This document shows positions 8,894 to 17,315 of a DNA stretch of 50,727 bases, piece after piece. The notes beneath the pieces were generated by a model. It had not been told where the DNA came from. It saw only the letters and a program-made list of their open reading frames with translations, and did no database searches. Source of the stretch: Bordetella parapertussis (GTDB lineage Bacteria > Pseudomonadota > Gammaproteobacteria > Burkholderiales > Burkholderiaceae_B); the NCBI GenBank assembly GCA_945903445.1, contig CAMDNZ010000020.1:1-50727 (forward strand), read 5' to 3'. Each line of letters starts with the position of its first letter. The stretch's first letter is position 1. A program made the translations under genes and the position numbers.

Positions 8894-9733
8894 ATGTCTT
8901 TGTTCTTCAAGCAGCATCCGACCCTGCCGGGTTTTGGGCTGAACTTCGGGGTTAGCACCCTGTTCGTCTCGCTGGTGATTCTGACGCCCATTGCCGGACT
9001 CCTGGTCTACACCAGCCAGATGAGTCTGTCGCAATACTGGCAGGCCATCACTGATCCCCGTGTTCTCGCCAGTTATCGCGTCACTCTGTTGGGGGGGGTG
9101 TACGCTAGCTTGGCGGCACTGACACTGGGTATCTTGCTGGCCTGGATATTGGTGCGCTACCGCTTCCCAGGCCGGGCGCTGCTCGATGCGCTGGTCGATC
9201 TGCCTTTTGCCTTGCCGACCGCCGTCGCCGGGCTGACACTGTCGGTGCTACTGGCCCCTCAAGGCTGGCTCGGCCAATGGTTCGCACTATTCGGTATCAA
9301 GATCGCTTATGCCTTTCCGGGTCTGGTGATCGCCATGACTTTCACCAGCCTGCCGTTCGTGGTGCGCTCGGTGCAACCCGTATTGGAAGAAATCGGCCCC
9401 GAATATGAAGAGGCCGCCCGCCTCCTGGGCGCAACGCCCTGGCAAACCACATGGCGCGTCATTCTGCCGGCGCTGCTGCCCGCGATCTTCACCGGTGCAT
9501 CGCAATCGTTCATTCGTAGCCTGGGCGAGTTTGGTGCAGTCGTTATGATCGCCGGCAACATTCCATTCAAGACCGAAATCACTTCGCTCATGATCTTCAC
9601 CCGCACCTCCGAATACGACTATCCGGCAGCCGCTGCCATCGCCACAGTCGTGCTGGGCGCGTCGCTGTTGCTGCTGTTCGCCTTGCAAGTCTTGCAAGGC
9701 CGCTTGCTGCCCTGGCAGCGTCCGGGAGTCTAA
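8894..9733 (+). CDS. cysT: Sulfate ABC transporter permease CysT
   Basis: Inner-membrane permease subunit, 279 residues, six predicted helices. The binding-protein-dependent transport EAA loop is visible as EYEEAARLLGATPWQTTWRVILPALLPA, the contact site for the ATPase, and DLPFALPTAVAGLTLSVLL is typical of CysT. It is followed 2 bp later by cysW. A G8 run at 9091-9098 lies in the coding region. The cognate ATPase gene cysA is not found next to the operon. Confidence 0.93.
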   Translation: MSLFFKQHPTLPGFGLNFGVSTLFVSLVILTPIAGLLVYTSQMSLSQYWQAITDPRVLASYRVTLLGGVYASLAALTLGILLAWILVRYRFPGRALLDALVDLPFALPTAVAGLTLSVLLAPQGWLGQWFALFGIKIAYAFPGLVIAMTFTSLPFVVRSVQPVLEEIGPEYEEAARLLGATPWQTTWRVILPALLPAIFTGASQSFIRSLGEFGAVVMIAGNIPFKTEITSLMIFTRTSEYDYPAAAAIATVVLGASLLLLFALQVLQGRLLPWQRPGV

Positions 9734-9735
9734 GG

Positions 9736-10620
9736 ATGCAAAGATCACCACAAAATTGGCGGCAATGGACGCTCATCCTGCTAGGCGTGACGGGTGCGCT
9801 ATTGCTGCTTGTGCTGCCCTTGACCTTGATCTTCGCGCAGGCGCTATCGGGCGGTTGGCGCATGTTGGTCGCCAACTTGGGGGCCAGCGACATGCGTCAC
9901 GCGATCGGCCTGACCGTTGGCGTCGCCCTCATTACCGTGCCCATCAACGTCGTGTTCGGGGTACTGCTGGCCTGGTGCGTGACCCGCTACGACTTTCGTG
10001 GCCGCAAACTGCTGATCACCTTGATCGATATTCCCTATGCGACCTCGCCGGTGGTGGCAGGGCTGTGCTATTTGGTGATCTATGGCATGGAAAGCGCGGT
10101 CGGCGGATGGTTTTACGCCCGCGACATGCAGTTGATGTTTGCCTGGCCGGGCATCGTCATGGTCACCATCTTCGTCACGTCGCCTTTCGTCGCTCGCATC
10201 CTGATCCCGCTGATGCAGGCCCAAGGCACCGAAGAAGAACACGCGGCGTTGACGCTAGGGGCCAACGGCTGGCAGATCTTTCGGCGAGTCACCTTGCCCA
10301 ACATCAAATGGGGCCTGTTGTACGGTGTGGTCATTACCAACGCTCGTGCGGTCGGCGAATTCGGCGCAGTGTCGGTAGTCTCGGGAGCCATTCGCGGCAA
10401 GACCGTCACCCTGCCGCTGCTGATCGAGCAGCTCAATGACGACTATAAAACCGTGGCTGCGTTCACCGCAGCCGCCTTGCTGGCCTGCATGGCGCTGCTT
10501 ACCTTGGTGCTGAAAACTTTTATGGAATGGCGGGCCGCCCGGACGGGCCGAGTGGCGAGCGCTTCTCCCGCCCATCTGCCCGAAACTGGCCACGCCGCGT
10601 CCCAAGCTCCCTCTCGCTAG
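9736..10620 (+). CDS. cysW: Sulfate ABC transporter permease CysW
   Basis: Second permease subunit, 294 residues, pairing with CysT. The EAA loop is EHAALTLGANGWQIFRRVTLP, and ARAVGEFGAVSVVSGAIRGK is a strong CysW signature. ATG 9736 lies just past the cysT stop, with GGGAG as ribosome-binding site, so translation is coupled. The usual fourth gene, cysA, is absent: the next gene is on the opposite strand and the 110-bp gap shows no ATPase remnant. Confidence 0.93.
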   Translation: MQRSPQNWRQWTLILLGVTGALLLLVLPLTLIFAQALSGGWRMLVANLGASDMRHAIGLTVGVALITVPINVVFGVLLAWCVTRYDFRGRKLLITLIDIPYATSPVVAGLCYLVIYGMESAVGGWFYARDMQLMFAWPGIVMVTIFVTSPFVARILIPLMQAQGTEEEHAALTLGANGWQIFRRVTLPNIKWGLLYGVVITNARAVGEFGAVSVVSGAIRGKTVTLPLLIEQLNDDYKTVAAFTAAALLACMALLTLVLKTFMEWRAARTGRVASASPAHLPETGHAASQAPSR

Positions 10621-10730
10621 TGTCATTTCGGACACCCGCCAGCCGTAACGCCACCGCTAGCCGCCCGCCTGCCCACAGGGTGCTGTTCCAGTGGCCGGTC
10701 GGCGGCCGACATCGCAGCCGCTTCGTTTGC

Positions 10731-11399
10731 TTAAAGATCCAAGCGGTAACCCGCGCCATAGATCGAGCGTATCGAAGTATCGCCCGGGCGAATCGCCTCG
10801 ATCTTGCGGCGCACGTTCTTGACGTGCGTGTCCACGGTTCTATCGGTCACCACGCGATTATCGGCATACACCGCATCCATCAGCGTATCGCGCGACAAAA
10901 TCTTGCCCGGCTCGCTCCACAAGGCGTGCAGCAGGCGGAATTCGACCGGCGTCAGATGCAGCGGCGTGTTGTCCAAGCTCGCGGTGTGGGCGGCAGCGTC
11001 CAAACGCAAACCAGCCGGGAACAGGGGCGCCACTTCGGCGGTGCTGCGCGCCCGCCGCAAAATGGCTTTGACCCTCGCCACGACTTCACGCGGGCTGAAC
11101 GGCTTGCAGATGTAGTCGTCTGCGCCCGACTCCAGCCCGATCAGCCGATCGATTTCCTCGACCTTGGCGGTGATCATGATGACCGGCACGTCGTTGTTGT
11201 GGCGAAGCTCGCGGCAAATCTCCAAACCGTCCTTGCCGGGTAGCATGACGTCCAACAACACCAATTCGGGCTGCAAAGTCGTAATGGCGTTCAACACCGC
11301 ATCGCCGTCTTCGACAATGTGGGTCTGAAAACCCGCGGCGTTCAGATAATCGGCCAAAAGCGTGGCAATTTTATTTTCGTCTTCAGCAATCAGAATCAT
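10731..11399 (-). CDS. baeR: OmpR-family response regulator, BaeR-like
   Basis: A 222-residue regulator with an N-terminal receiver domain (AEDE acidic pocket, phospho-accepting Asp in LVLLDVMLPGKDG near residue 51, Thr in MITAK, Lys in YICKPFSPREV) and a C-terminal winged-helix DNA-binding domain ending GAGYRLDL. IDRLIGLESGADDYICKPFS closely matches BaeR, which responds to envelope stress and induces drug efflux. It overlaps the upstream kinase gene by 4 bp (ATGA), so the two are co-translated. Confidence 0.85.
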   Translation of the reverse strand: MILIAEDENKIATLLADYLNAAGFQTHIVEDGDAVLNAITTLQPELVLLDVMLPGKDGLEICRELRHNNDVPVIMITAKVEEIDRLIGLESGADDYICKPFSPREVVARVKAILRRARSTAEVAPLFPAGLRLDAAAHTASLDNTPLHLTPVEFRLLHALWSEPGKILSRDTLMDAVYADNRVVTDRTVDTHVKNVRRKIEAIRPGDTSIRSIYGAGYRLDL

Positions 11400-13186
11400 G
11401 ATGGTCTACGAGGCTCCTTGTCGGCTTCGGTGGCCAGGGGAAGAGTAATGCGCACCAACAGCCCGCCCAGCGGCGAGTGCATAGCCTGAACCGTGCCGTG
11501 ATGCGAGAAAACGATGCGTTCGCAAATTGCCAGCCCCAGCCCCGCGCCGCCGCTAATCCGGCTGCGCGATGGGTCGACCCGAAACAGGCGGTCGAACAAG
11601 CGTGGCAAAGCTTCGTCTGGCACGCCAGGCGGACTGTCCTGAATATCCAGGCGGGCGTCACGTCCCTGGCGGCTAAGGTGCAACTCGATACAGCCAGGCG
11701 CATTGGTGTAGCGTAACGCGTTCTCCAGCAAATTGCCGAGCAACTGTGTCAGACGCTGGCTGTCGCCCGAAATATCGGGCACCTCGGCCAGATGGGTGAC
11801 GATATCGATCCCCTGCACCGACGCGCGCCGGCCAAACGACTGAGCGGTGCCTGCCACCAGATCGTGCAATTTGACGGGCGCCATCCGATACGTCAGTGCG
11901 CCGACGTCGGACAACGCCAATTCGTATAGATCGTCGATCAACTTGTTCAGACGCGCCACCTCGGCCTGCAAGGATTGCAGTGCTTGTGGGGTCACTGGAC
12001 GAATATTGTCCTGCAAGGCTTCCAACTCGCCGCGCATGATGGCCAGCGGGGTTCGTAGTTCGTGCGAAATATCGGCGAACCACTCGCGGCGCAGCACCTC
12101 GTTGCGTTGCAAGGTATCGGCCAGGCGGTTGAAGTCTTCGGCCAACTGGCCCAGCTCGTCGCCCGATGTCACCTTGACCCGGCCGGAATAGTCGCCCGCC
12201 ACCAGCGCGTGAGTCGCCCGGCCCAGTCGGCGAACCGGTGCCAGCACGACCCGGGCCAGGCCGATACTGGCGACTGCCGCCAGAACGATGGCCAATAAGC
12301 CCATGATCCAGGTGGCCTCACGCTGCTGAGTTTGGAAGTGCAGATCGGCATCGTCGGGCATGCGCTCCGGTGCGGGCGTAATCAGCCAGCCTACCGTCTC
12401 GCCATGCGCGCGGATCGGGCGGCGCGGCGCACTGGCCGGCGGGTTTTCGGCACCGGCCAGCCAGCTCTGGTCGGCACTGAGCAAGGTATAGGGTGGCAGC
12501 GGTGCGCGGATCGATGGCGCCGATGCGCGGGCGATCAAGAACCCGGGGGGCGAATGCGGCTCGCTTTCGGCAATGTCCAGATCCAGTAGCCCGCCCAGTG
12601 GCTCGGGCGGCGGAGCCGGAATAGCGGGATCGAAAGCCTCCCACGGACGTCCGTTCAAGCTCAGTTCCAAGGACGGTATGCGGTCGTTACGGGGCCGCTG
12701 TTCGAGGGTGGGCGGCCGAGCGAACGACAGATCGGCAGATGGCCATTCGAATCGATGCGAGCCGCGATCGGCCCGATGCAAGGGCGGCATATGCAGGGGC
12801 GGACCGCCCGAGACCGCGACATCCGGCGCTTCGCTCAGCGCCTTTAACTCGGCCTCCAGCGAACGGAAATCCGGATCACGCGACAGCTCGTTTTCATCCG
12901 GCTTGGGCGGCCAGGCCGGCGGCACGCTCAGAAGATGACGCCAATGGGCAGGATTGCGTTGCACCTGCAACCAGTTGCCATCGCGCATATACAAGGCCGC
13001 CAGGGAGGCTTCGATTCGCTCGGCGCGGCGGGCCTCACGCGCTTGAAGGTAACTGAAGAAATCCCGCTCGAAGTTCCAGCGCAATGCGCCCGCCATCGCC
13101 ATGATGACGATAATGGCGACGGCCAGAATAGCGAGGAACAGCTTGGCTGTCAGTCCGAAAATCAGGGGGTGCCGGCTGGAAGTCAT
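11396..13186 (-). CDS. baeS: Sensor histidine kinase, BaeS-like, with enlarged Pro-rich periplasmic domain
   Basis: Inner-membrane sensor kinase of about 596 residues. One helix lies near residues 10-35, then a long periplasmic domain, a second helix (WIMGLLAIVLAAVASIGLA), a HAMP domain, a HisKA domain with the phosphorylated His in ADISHELRTPLAI, and an HATPase domain with N box NLLENALRYTN and G box GGAGLGLAI. The periplasmic part is about 270 residues and unusually proline-rich, against roughly 135 in E. coli BaeS. ATG 13186 begins the natural N-terminus, though no clear ribosome-binding site precedes it. Confidence 0.85.
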   Translation of the reverse strand: MTSSRHPLIFGLTAKLFLAILAVAIIVIMAMAGALRWNFERDFFSYLQAREARRAERIEASLAALYMRDGNWLQVQRNPAHWRHLLSVPPAWPPKPDENELSRDPDFRSLEAELKALSEAPDVAVSGGPPLHMPPLHRADRGSHRFEWPSADLSFARPPTLEQRPRNDRIPSLELSLNGRPWEAFDPAIPAPPPEPLGGLLDLDIAESEPHSPPGFLIARASAPSIRAPLPPYTLLSADQSWLAGAENPPASAPRRPIRAHGETVGWLITPAPERMPDDADLHFQTQQREATWIMGLLAIVLAAVASIGLARVVLAPVRRLGRATHALVAGDYSGRVKVTSGDELGQLAEDFNRLADTLQRNEVLRREWFADISHELRTPLAIMRGELEALQDNIRPVTPQALQSLQAEVARLNKLIDDLYELALSDVGALTYRMAPVKLHDLVAGTAQSFGRRASVQGIDIVTHLAEVPDISGDSQRLTQLLGNLLENALRYTNAPGCIELHLSRQGRDARLDIQDSPPGVPDEALPRLFDRLFRVDPSRSRISGGAGLGLAICERIVFSHHGTVQAMHSPLGGLLVRITLPLATEADKEPRRPS

Positions 13187-13405
13187 AAAAGCGGTTGTAC
13201 AACGGGAAGGGCCGACGAAGCCAGCGCCCGGACAGTAGCCAATCGACACCCCGCCAGGATGAAGAAAATGAGAATAATGCTTGCCGGTTGTTGGTAGGAC
13301 GCAGCGTTGCAACGTCTACCTCTTGTCAAATCTCGTCAACTGTCCGAGCCTACATACTATGCGGCAAAGACGCGTCGTCGACCGCGGCTCTCTACAGCAA
13401 CGATT

Positions 13406-13951
13406 ATGCGGGATACGTCTCAGTTGTCGGCCTTGTTACTGCATTGCGCCCAGCGCCAGCCTGGCGCAATGGACGCGCTCTATGGCGCAACGGCGCCAAA
13501 GCTTTTCGCCCTTGCGCTTTATCTTTTACGACGACGCGACCTGGCAGAAGACGTTTTGCAGGATTGCTACATCAGTATCTGGCGTCATGCCGCCGATTAC
13601 GATCCCGCTCAAAGCCAACCCATGACGTGGATGCTGCGAATCGTACGCAACCGGTGCCTGGACATCCTGCGTCGCCCGGACATCGAGATTCCAGATCCCG
13701 ATGGCAGCCTGTCGGCCTCTTGGGAGGACGAGGCGCCTAGCCCGCCGCTTCGTCTTCAGCACCTGCAAACCGCGCATCGGTTGTCGTATTGCATCGGCCA
13801 GCTGATTCCGGCGCAGCGCATGGCGATCGTTCTGGGTTTTTTCGACGGCATGAGTCATCGCGAAATAGCCGGGCGGCTGGATGCGCCGCTGGGTACGATC
13901 AAGACTTGGACTCGCCGGGGGTTAATGCAACTGCGGCGCTGTCTACGATGA
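13406..13951 (+). CDS. ECF-type RNA polymerase sigma factor (SigK-like group)
   Basis: A 181-residue sigma-70-family factor with only regions 2 and 4: region 2 contains LAEDVLQDCYISIWRHA and MTWMLRIVRNRCLDILRR, and region 4 contains FDGMSHREIAGRLDAPLGTIKTWTRRGLMQLRR. The preferred ATG is 13406; the frame is open further upstream but with no family similarity. Its stop overlaps the ATG of the anti-sigma gene (ATGA), a sign of coupled translation. It probably drives a stress regulon held off by its anti-sigma partner. Confidence 0.87.
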   Translation: MRDTSQLSALLLHCAQRQPGAMDALYGATAPKLFALALYLLRRRDLAEDVLQDCYISIWRHAADYDPAQSQPMTWMLRIVRNRCLDILRRPDIEIPDPDGSLSASWEDEAPSPPLRLQHLQTAHRLSYCIGQLIPAQRMAIVLGFFDGMSHREIAGRLDAPLGTIKTWTRRGLMQLRRCLR

Positions 13952-14301
13952 AATTCGACAACGAGACCCTCGTTCGCGCCCTGGCGGCCGATTACGTGTG
14001 CGGCGCGATGACGGTCGCCACCCGACGCCGCTTCGAAGCCTTGCGACTCGTTCACGCCGAATTCGACGCCGCGGTCGCGCAATGGGACGCGGTGCTGCTG
14101 CCTATGGCATTGAACCTGCGCCCGGTGCAGCCGCCCGTCAGCGTTCTCGCGCGCATCGAGGCAGCCCTGGGCTTGCCGTCAAGCCCCTCCCGACTGCCCG
14201 CGCCAACCTTGGAGCAGATTATCCAGCAAACCCCAAGTTTCAGACTCGTCCATCATCGGCACCGACAAGCGCAGCATGGTGGAGGGTGCCTGCTGCGGTG
14301 A
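13948..14301 (+). CDS. Truncated anti-sigma factor (RskA-like N-terminal part only)
   Basis: The first 70 or so residues (LVRALAADYVCGAMTVATRR, QWDAVLLPMALNLRPVQPP, RIEAALGL) match the cytoplasmic sigma-binding domain of RskA-type anti-sigma factors, which are normally about 230-250 residues with a transmembrane helix and a periplasmic sensory domain. Here the frame ends at 117 residues, has no hydrophobic helix, and its last 41 codons are simply antisense to the MocR gene. It is therefore either a pseudogene that leaves the sigma factor unrestrained or a soluble anti-sigma fragment. Confidence 0.7.
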   Translation: MKFDNETLVRALAADYVCGAMTVATRRRFEALRLVHAEFDAAVAQWDAVLLPMALNLRPVQPPVSVLARIEAALGLPSSPSRLPAPTLEQIIQQTPSFRLVHHRHRQAQHGGGCLLR

Positions 14302-15681
14302 AAACAAAACCCCGGGGGCCAGCAACAAGCCCAGCGGCACGGCGCGGCGGGCCAGCGCTTCGCTGTCTGCCCCACAATCGGCCCACACGAACATGCCGGC
14401 CTGCGGTTCGTCATGCACGACGAGGCCCAAACTAGGAAGTTGTCGCAGCATCCGAAAGCGAGCATCGTCCAATCTGCTGCGCAAGCGGTCGACATGGTGG
14501 CGATACTGGCCATCGGCCAACACCCGATGCACCACATGCTCGCCCAATTGCGCACTGGTCAAACCCGCCAGCAGCTTCAAATCTATGAGACGCTCGACGA
14601 GATCCGGATGGGCGGCCACGTAACCCACCCGAACCCCTGCGGCCAAGGTTTTGGCGTATCCGCCCACGAGCAACACCCGATTGAGCCGATCGAGTGCAGC
14701 CAGTCGAATAGGACGGCCAGGATGGAAGTCGGCGTAGGTATCGTCTTCGACCAGAAGCATGCCCGTGCGCTCGGCGATCCGCAATATCTCGAAGGCCACG
14801 CCACTAGACAAAGACGAACCGGTCGGATTGTGTACCGCCGAATTGACGATGAATAGTTTGGGTCGATGCAAAGCGGCCAGGTGGGCCAAGGCTTCGATGT
14901 CGGGTCCGTCGGCACGACGCGGCACGCCCAGCACCCGCAATCCCAGGGCAGTCAGCCGGCCAAACACCAAGAACCACGCGGGATCTTCGACCAGCACGGT
15001 GTCTCCTGGCTGCACCAACACCCGCAGGATCAGATCCAAGCCATGCGTCACGCCCGAGACCGTCAAAATGTTGTGGTCAGGGTGTGCAGGCACATCCTGC
15101 GATTGCAAAGTCGAGGCGATTTGCTGGCGCAATGGCTTATAGCCCTGCGGCACACCATACCCCAGCATCGCGTTGACATTGCTTCGGCTGACCGCCCGGA
15201 TCGCACCTCGCACCATATCCTGATCCAGCCACGCAGGCGGCAATAAGCCCGTGCTGCCCGGCATATCGCCCGGCGCGGACTCTCGAAACATGCTGCGCAA
15301 GACGAACCGGGTGTCGAAAGTATCGGGCACCGCGGCATCCGCTCGCAGCGTCTCGGCCGTGTGCGTCGAAGGACGCAGCGCCGATGCACGCGGTGCGACA
15401 TAAAAGCCGGCGCCACGCCTGGATTGCACCAGCCCGCGTGCCACCAAGCGGTCGTATGCCTCGACCACGGTAAACCTGCTGACGCCAATGTCGTCTGCCA
15501 TCGCCCGCACGGAAGGCAGTCGCATCCCTGGGCGTAAGCCGTGGTTATCGATCTGCTCGGACAAATGACCGGTCAATTGATCGACCAATGACACAGCGGC
15601 CCGGCGTACGGGCTGCCATCCTCGCGCGCGGATGGCCGAATCCGGCGCGACAAGTTTTTCGGTGCTAGTGGACATCGACAT
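14179..15681 (-). CDS. MocR-type GntR-family regulator with aminotransferase-like domain
   Basis: About 500 residues: an N-terminal GntR winged helix (GLRPGMRLPSVRAMADDIGV then RFTVVEAYDRLVARGLV) fused to a fold-type I PLP aminotransferase-like domain. The expected PLP-binding Lys lies in GGYAKTLAAGVRVGYVA and the HNPTGSS and VEDDTYADF motifs are present. Such proteins use PLP or an amino-acid adduct as effector rather than catalyse transamination. The second ATG, 15675, has a better ribosome-binding site (AGGA, 6-base spacing). Divergent from a LysE exporter, with repeated ACTGTACTGG boxes between them. Confidence 0.9.
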   Translation of the reverse strand: MSMSTSTEKLVAPDSAIRARGWQPVRRAAVSLVDQLTGHLSEQIDNHGLRPGMRLPSVRAMADDIGVSRFTVVEAYDRLVARGLVQSRRGAGFYVAPRASALRPSTHTAETLRADAAVPDTFDTRFVLRSMFRESAPGDMPGSTGLLPPAWLDQDMVRGAIRAVSRSNVNAMLGYGVPQGYKPLRQQIASTLQSQDVPAHPDHNILTVSGVTHGLDLILRVLVQPGDTVLVEDPAWFLVFGRLTALGLRVLGVPRRADGPDIEALAHLAALHRPKLFIVNSAVHNPTGSSLSSGVAFEILRIAERTGMLLVEDDTYADFHPGRPIRLAALDRLNRVLLVGGYAKTLAAGVRVGYVAAHPDLVERLIDLKLLAGLTSAQLGEHVVHRVLADGQYRHHVDRLRSRLDDARFRMLRQLPSLGLVVHDEPQAGMFVWADCGADSEALARRAVPLGLLLAPGVLFSPQQAPSTMLRLSVPMMDESETWGLLDNLLQGWRGQSGGA

Positions 15682-15695
15682 CCTGAGACTCCATC

Positions 15696-15763
15696 ACTGT
15701 ACTGGCGCTTGAACCAGGCTAATTATTATATTGATTCGTTAAAGTGTACCGTTACTGTACTGG
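15696..15763. promoter_or_regulatory. Putative MocR operators between mocR and lysE-like genes
   Basis: The 10-mer ACTGTACTGG occurs twice in direct orientation, at 15696-15705 and 15754-15763, with a related GTGTACC at about 15744-15750, in the 124-bp divergent gap. Paired direct repeats are the usual operator form of MocR dimers. No other copy was noticed in the window. Confidence 0.6.
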
Positions 15764-15805
15764 ATGCCGGTGCTAGGATGAAGCACTTCTTGAATATTTC
15801 GTTGG

Positions 15806-16411
15806 ATGGCTGTCATGTTTTCCGCTTTGGTCCCGCTCGCTATGTTCATCTTCGTCAACTCTGTGACGCCTGGGCCGAACAACATCATGCTGACCGCCTC
15901 GGGCGCAGCGTTCGGTTATCGGCGCACCATTCCTCACATGCTGGGTATCGGCTTGGGCATGAGCGCCATGCTGTTGCTGGTCGGTGCTGGCTTGGGTGCA
16001 TTGCTCGAAGCGCAACCGCGGCTGTATCAGATCCTGCAATACGTCGGTGCCGCGTATCTCGTCTATCTCGCCTGGCGGCTAGCCACGTCGTCGTCGATGG
16101 GTGAAGGCGCCAGGCGGGCACGCCCCATGACGCTCATGGAGGCTGCGGTGTTTCAATGGATCAACCCCAAGGCGTGGATCATTGCAGTGGGTATCGTGGC
16201 GGCTTACATGCCATCCGGCGATTACGTCACCACACTGCTAGCTGTCACGGTGTTCTGTTGGCTGATCAACTATCCCACCATCAGCTTATGGGTGTTGTTC
16301 GGTAGTGCATTGCGCCAGGTGCTGGCTGAACCCCGCCGCCTGCGCGCATTTAACGTGATGATGGCGATCTTGCTGGTGGCGTCGCTGTATCCGATATTCG
16401 CCGGCGCCTAA
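15806..16411 (+). CDS. LysE/RhtB-family amino-acid exporter
   Basis: A 201-residue inner-membrane protein with five to six helices. SVTPGPNNIMLTASGAAFGYRRTIPH is the LysE/RhtB N-terminal signature, and FQWINPKAWIIAVG is the conserved central motif. It likely exports an amino acid or analogue. ATG 15806 or 15815 could be used. The divergent MocR regulator probably controls it. Confidence 0.88.
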   Translation: MAVMFSALVPLAMFIFVNSVTPGPNNIMLTASGAAFGYRRTIPHMLGIGLGMSAMLLLVGAGLGALLEAQPRLYQILQYVGAAYLVYLAWRLATSSSMGEGARRARPMTLMEAAVFQWINPKAWIIAVGIVAAYMPSGDYVTTLLAVTVFCWLINYPTISLWVLFGSALRQVLAEPRRLRAFNVMMAILLVASLYPIFAGA

Positions 16412-16465
16412 GGCGTCATGGCGGGAAGCGCACGCGCGCATGCCCGCCCCATTCAATGGTCTTAT

Positions 16466-16801
16466 TCAAGCCTTATCCAAACGCTTCAAGAAAATCGCTA
16501 TTTCACGCGCGACCTGCGCATCTCCACGGGCGGTTGCCGCGGCGCTGCCCTGCTCCCATGCCTGTCGTGCGCCAGCCCTGTCGTCACGGGTCAAGCAAAC
16601 GCGACCCAGCAGCTTCCAGGCGTTGGAGAACTGTGGATCGAATCCGAGTGCAGCATTCAAGTGAGTATCGGCCTCATCCAAGCGACCCGCTTCCCAATAA
16701 GCCTTGCCTAAAGAGAAGCGCAGCAAGAGGTTATCTTGGCCTTTGGCCAACATGGCTTCCAGGCGCGCCGTTAGATCGGAGGTGGGAGAGGTATCGGACA
16801 T
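16466..16801 (-). CDS. Small tetratricopeptide-repeat protein
   Basis: A 111-residue protein of helical repeats: LLRFSLGKAYWEAGRLDEADTHLNAALGFDP is one TPR and NAWKLLGRVCLTRDDRAGARQAW another. No signal peptide or membrane segment is seen. Such small TPR proteins mediate protein contacts; partner unknown. It converges on the LysE-like gene with a 54-bp gap. Confidence 0.8.
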   Translation of the reverse strand: MSDTSPTSDLTARLEAMLAKGQDNLLLRFSLGKAYWEAGRLDEADTHLNAALGFDPQFSNAWKLLGRVCLTRDDRAGARQAWEQGSAAATARGDAQVAREIAIFLKRLDKA

Positions 16802-17035
16802 GCTGCTCAGTATACGTAGCCGTCCGAGCTTAAGATGGAATGCCCCTTCAAACCATCATGCGTTTTTTTAGGAGTACGCATTGCGAACGCATTTTGCGGA
16901 TGCGCTTTATGGGTGCGTTTCGTAAACGTATATAAGGCGGCTGGCCCGTTATGGATCGGTTGGTTATGCGGCTAAGCACACGACGAGGCATTCGTTTGAA
17001 CAAGCCGCAATGGCCACAAACCAAACCTACAGACG

Positions 17036-17065
17036 AAAAAAAGGGCCTCCATCTGGAGACCCTTT
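17036..17065 (-). terminator. Intrinsic terminator of tRNA-Arg (copy 2)
   Basis: Minus strand GGGTCTCC-AGAT-GGAGGCCC followed by seven T. The stem resembles that of the first tRNA-Arg copy, but the loop and surrounding bases differ. Confidence 0.87.
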
Positions 17066-17072
17066 CGAATTT

Positions 17073-17149
17073 TGGCGCGCCCGGCAGGATTCGAACCCAC
17101 GACCCCTTGGTTCGTAGCCAAGTACTCTATCCAACTGAGCTACGGGCGC
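17073..17149 (-). tRNA. tRNA-Arg (anticodon ACG), copy 2
   Basis: Identical over all 77 nt to the gene at 7506-7582, including the encoded CCA; the flanks differ apart from the similar terminator. Anticodon loop CTACGAA. A strong promoter lies about 165 bp upstream, at the 3' end of pckG. Confidence 0.97.
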
Positions 17150-17315
17150 TTAGTATTGCTTTGTTAGTACTTCCTAGTAAGTACTTCTTTCTCACTTCTT
17201 TGAGCTGCTACTTGCGGCATGCCACAGCCGTATTACTAAGTCGTTCTATTTATCGCCAATCAGCAATAAGCAAACTTTACCTAGAACACACTGTATAAGT
17301 GCCGCCAAGAAAAAG

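Noticed and set aside
16951..17298. A 115-residue plus-strand frame with RIRTHDPLVRSQVLYPTELRA
   Set aside because: It is the translation of the reverse strand of tRNA-Arg, a well-known spurious annotation; no other coding signs.
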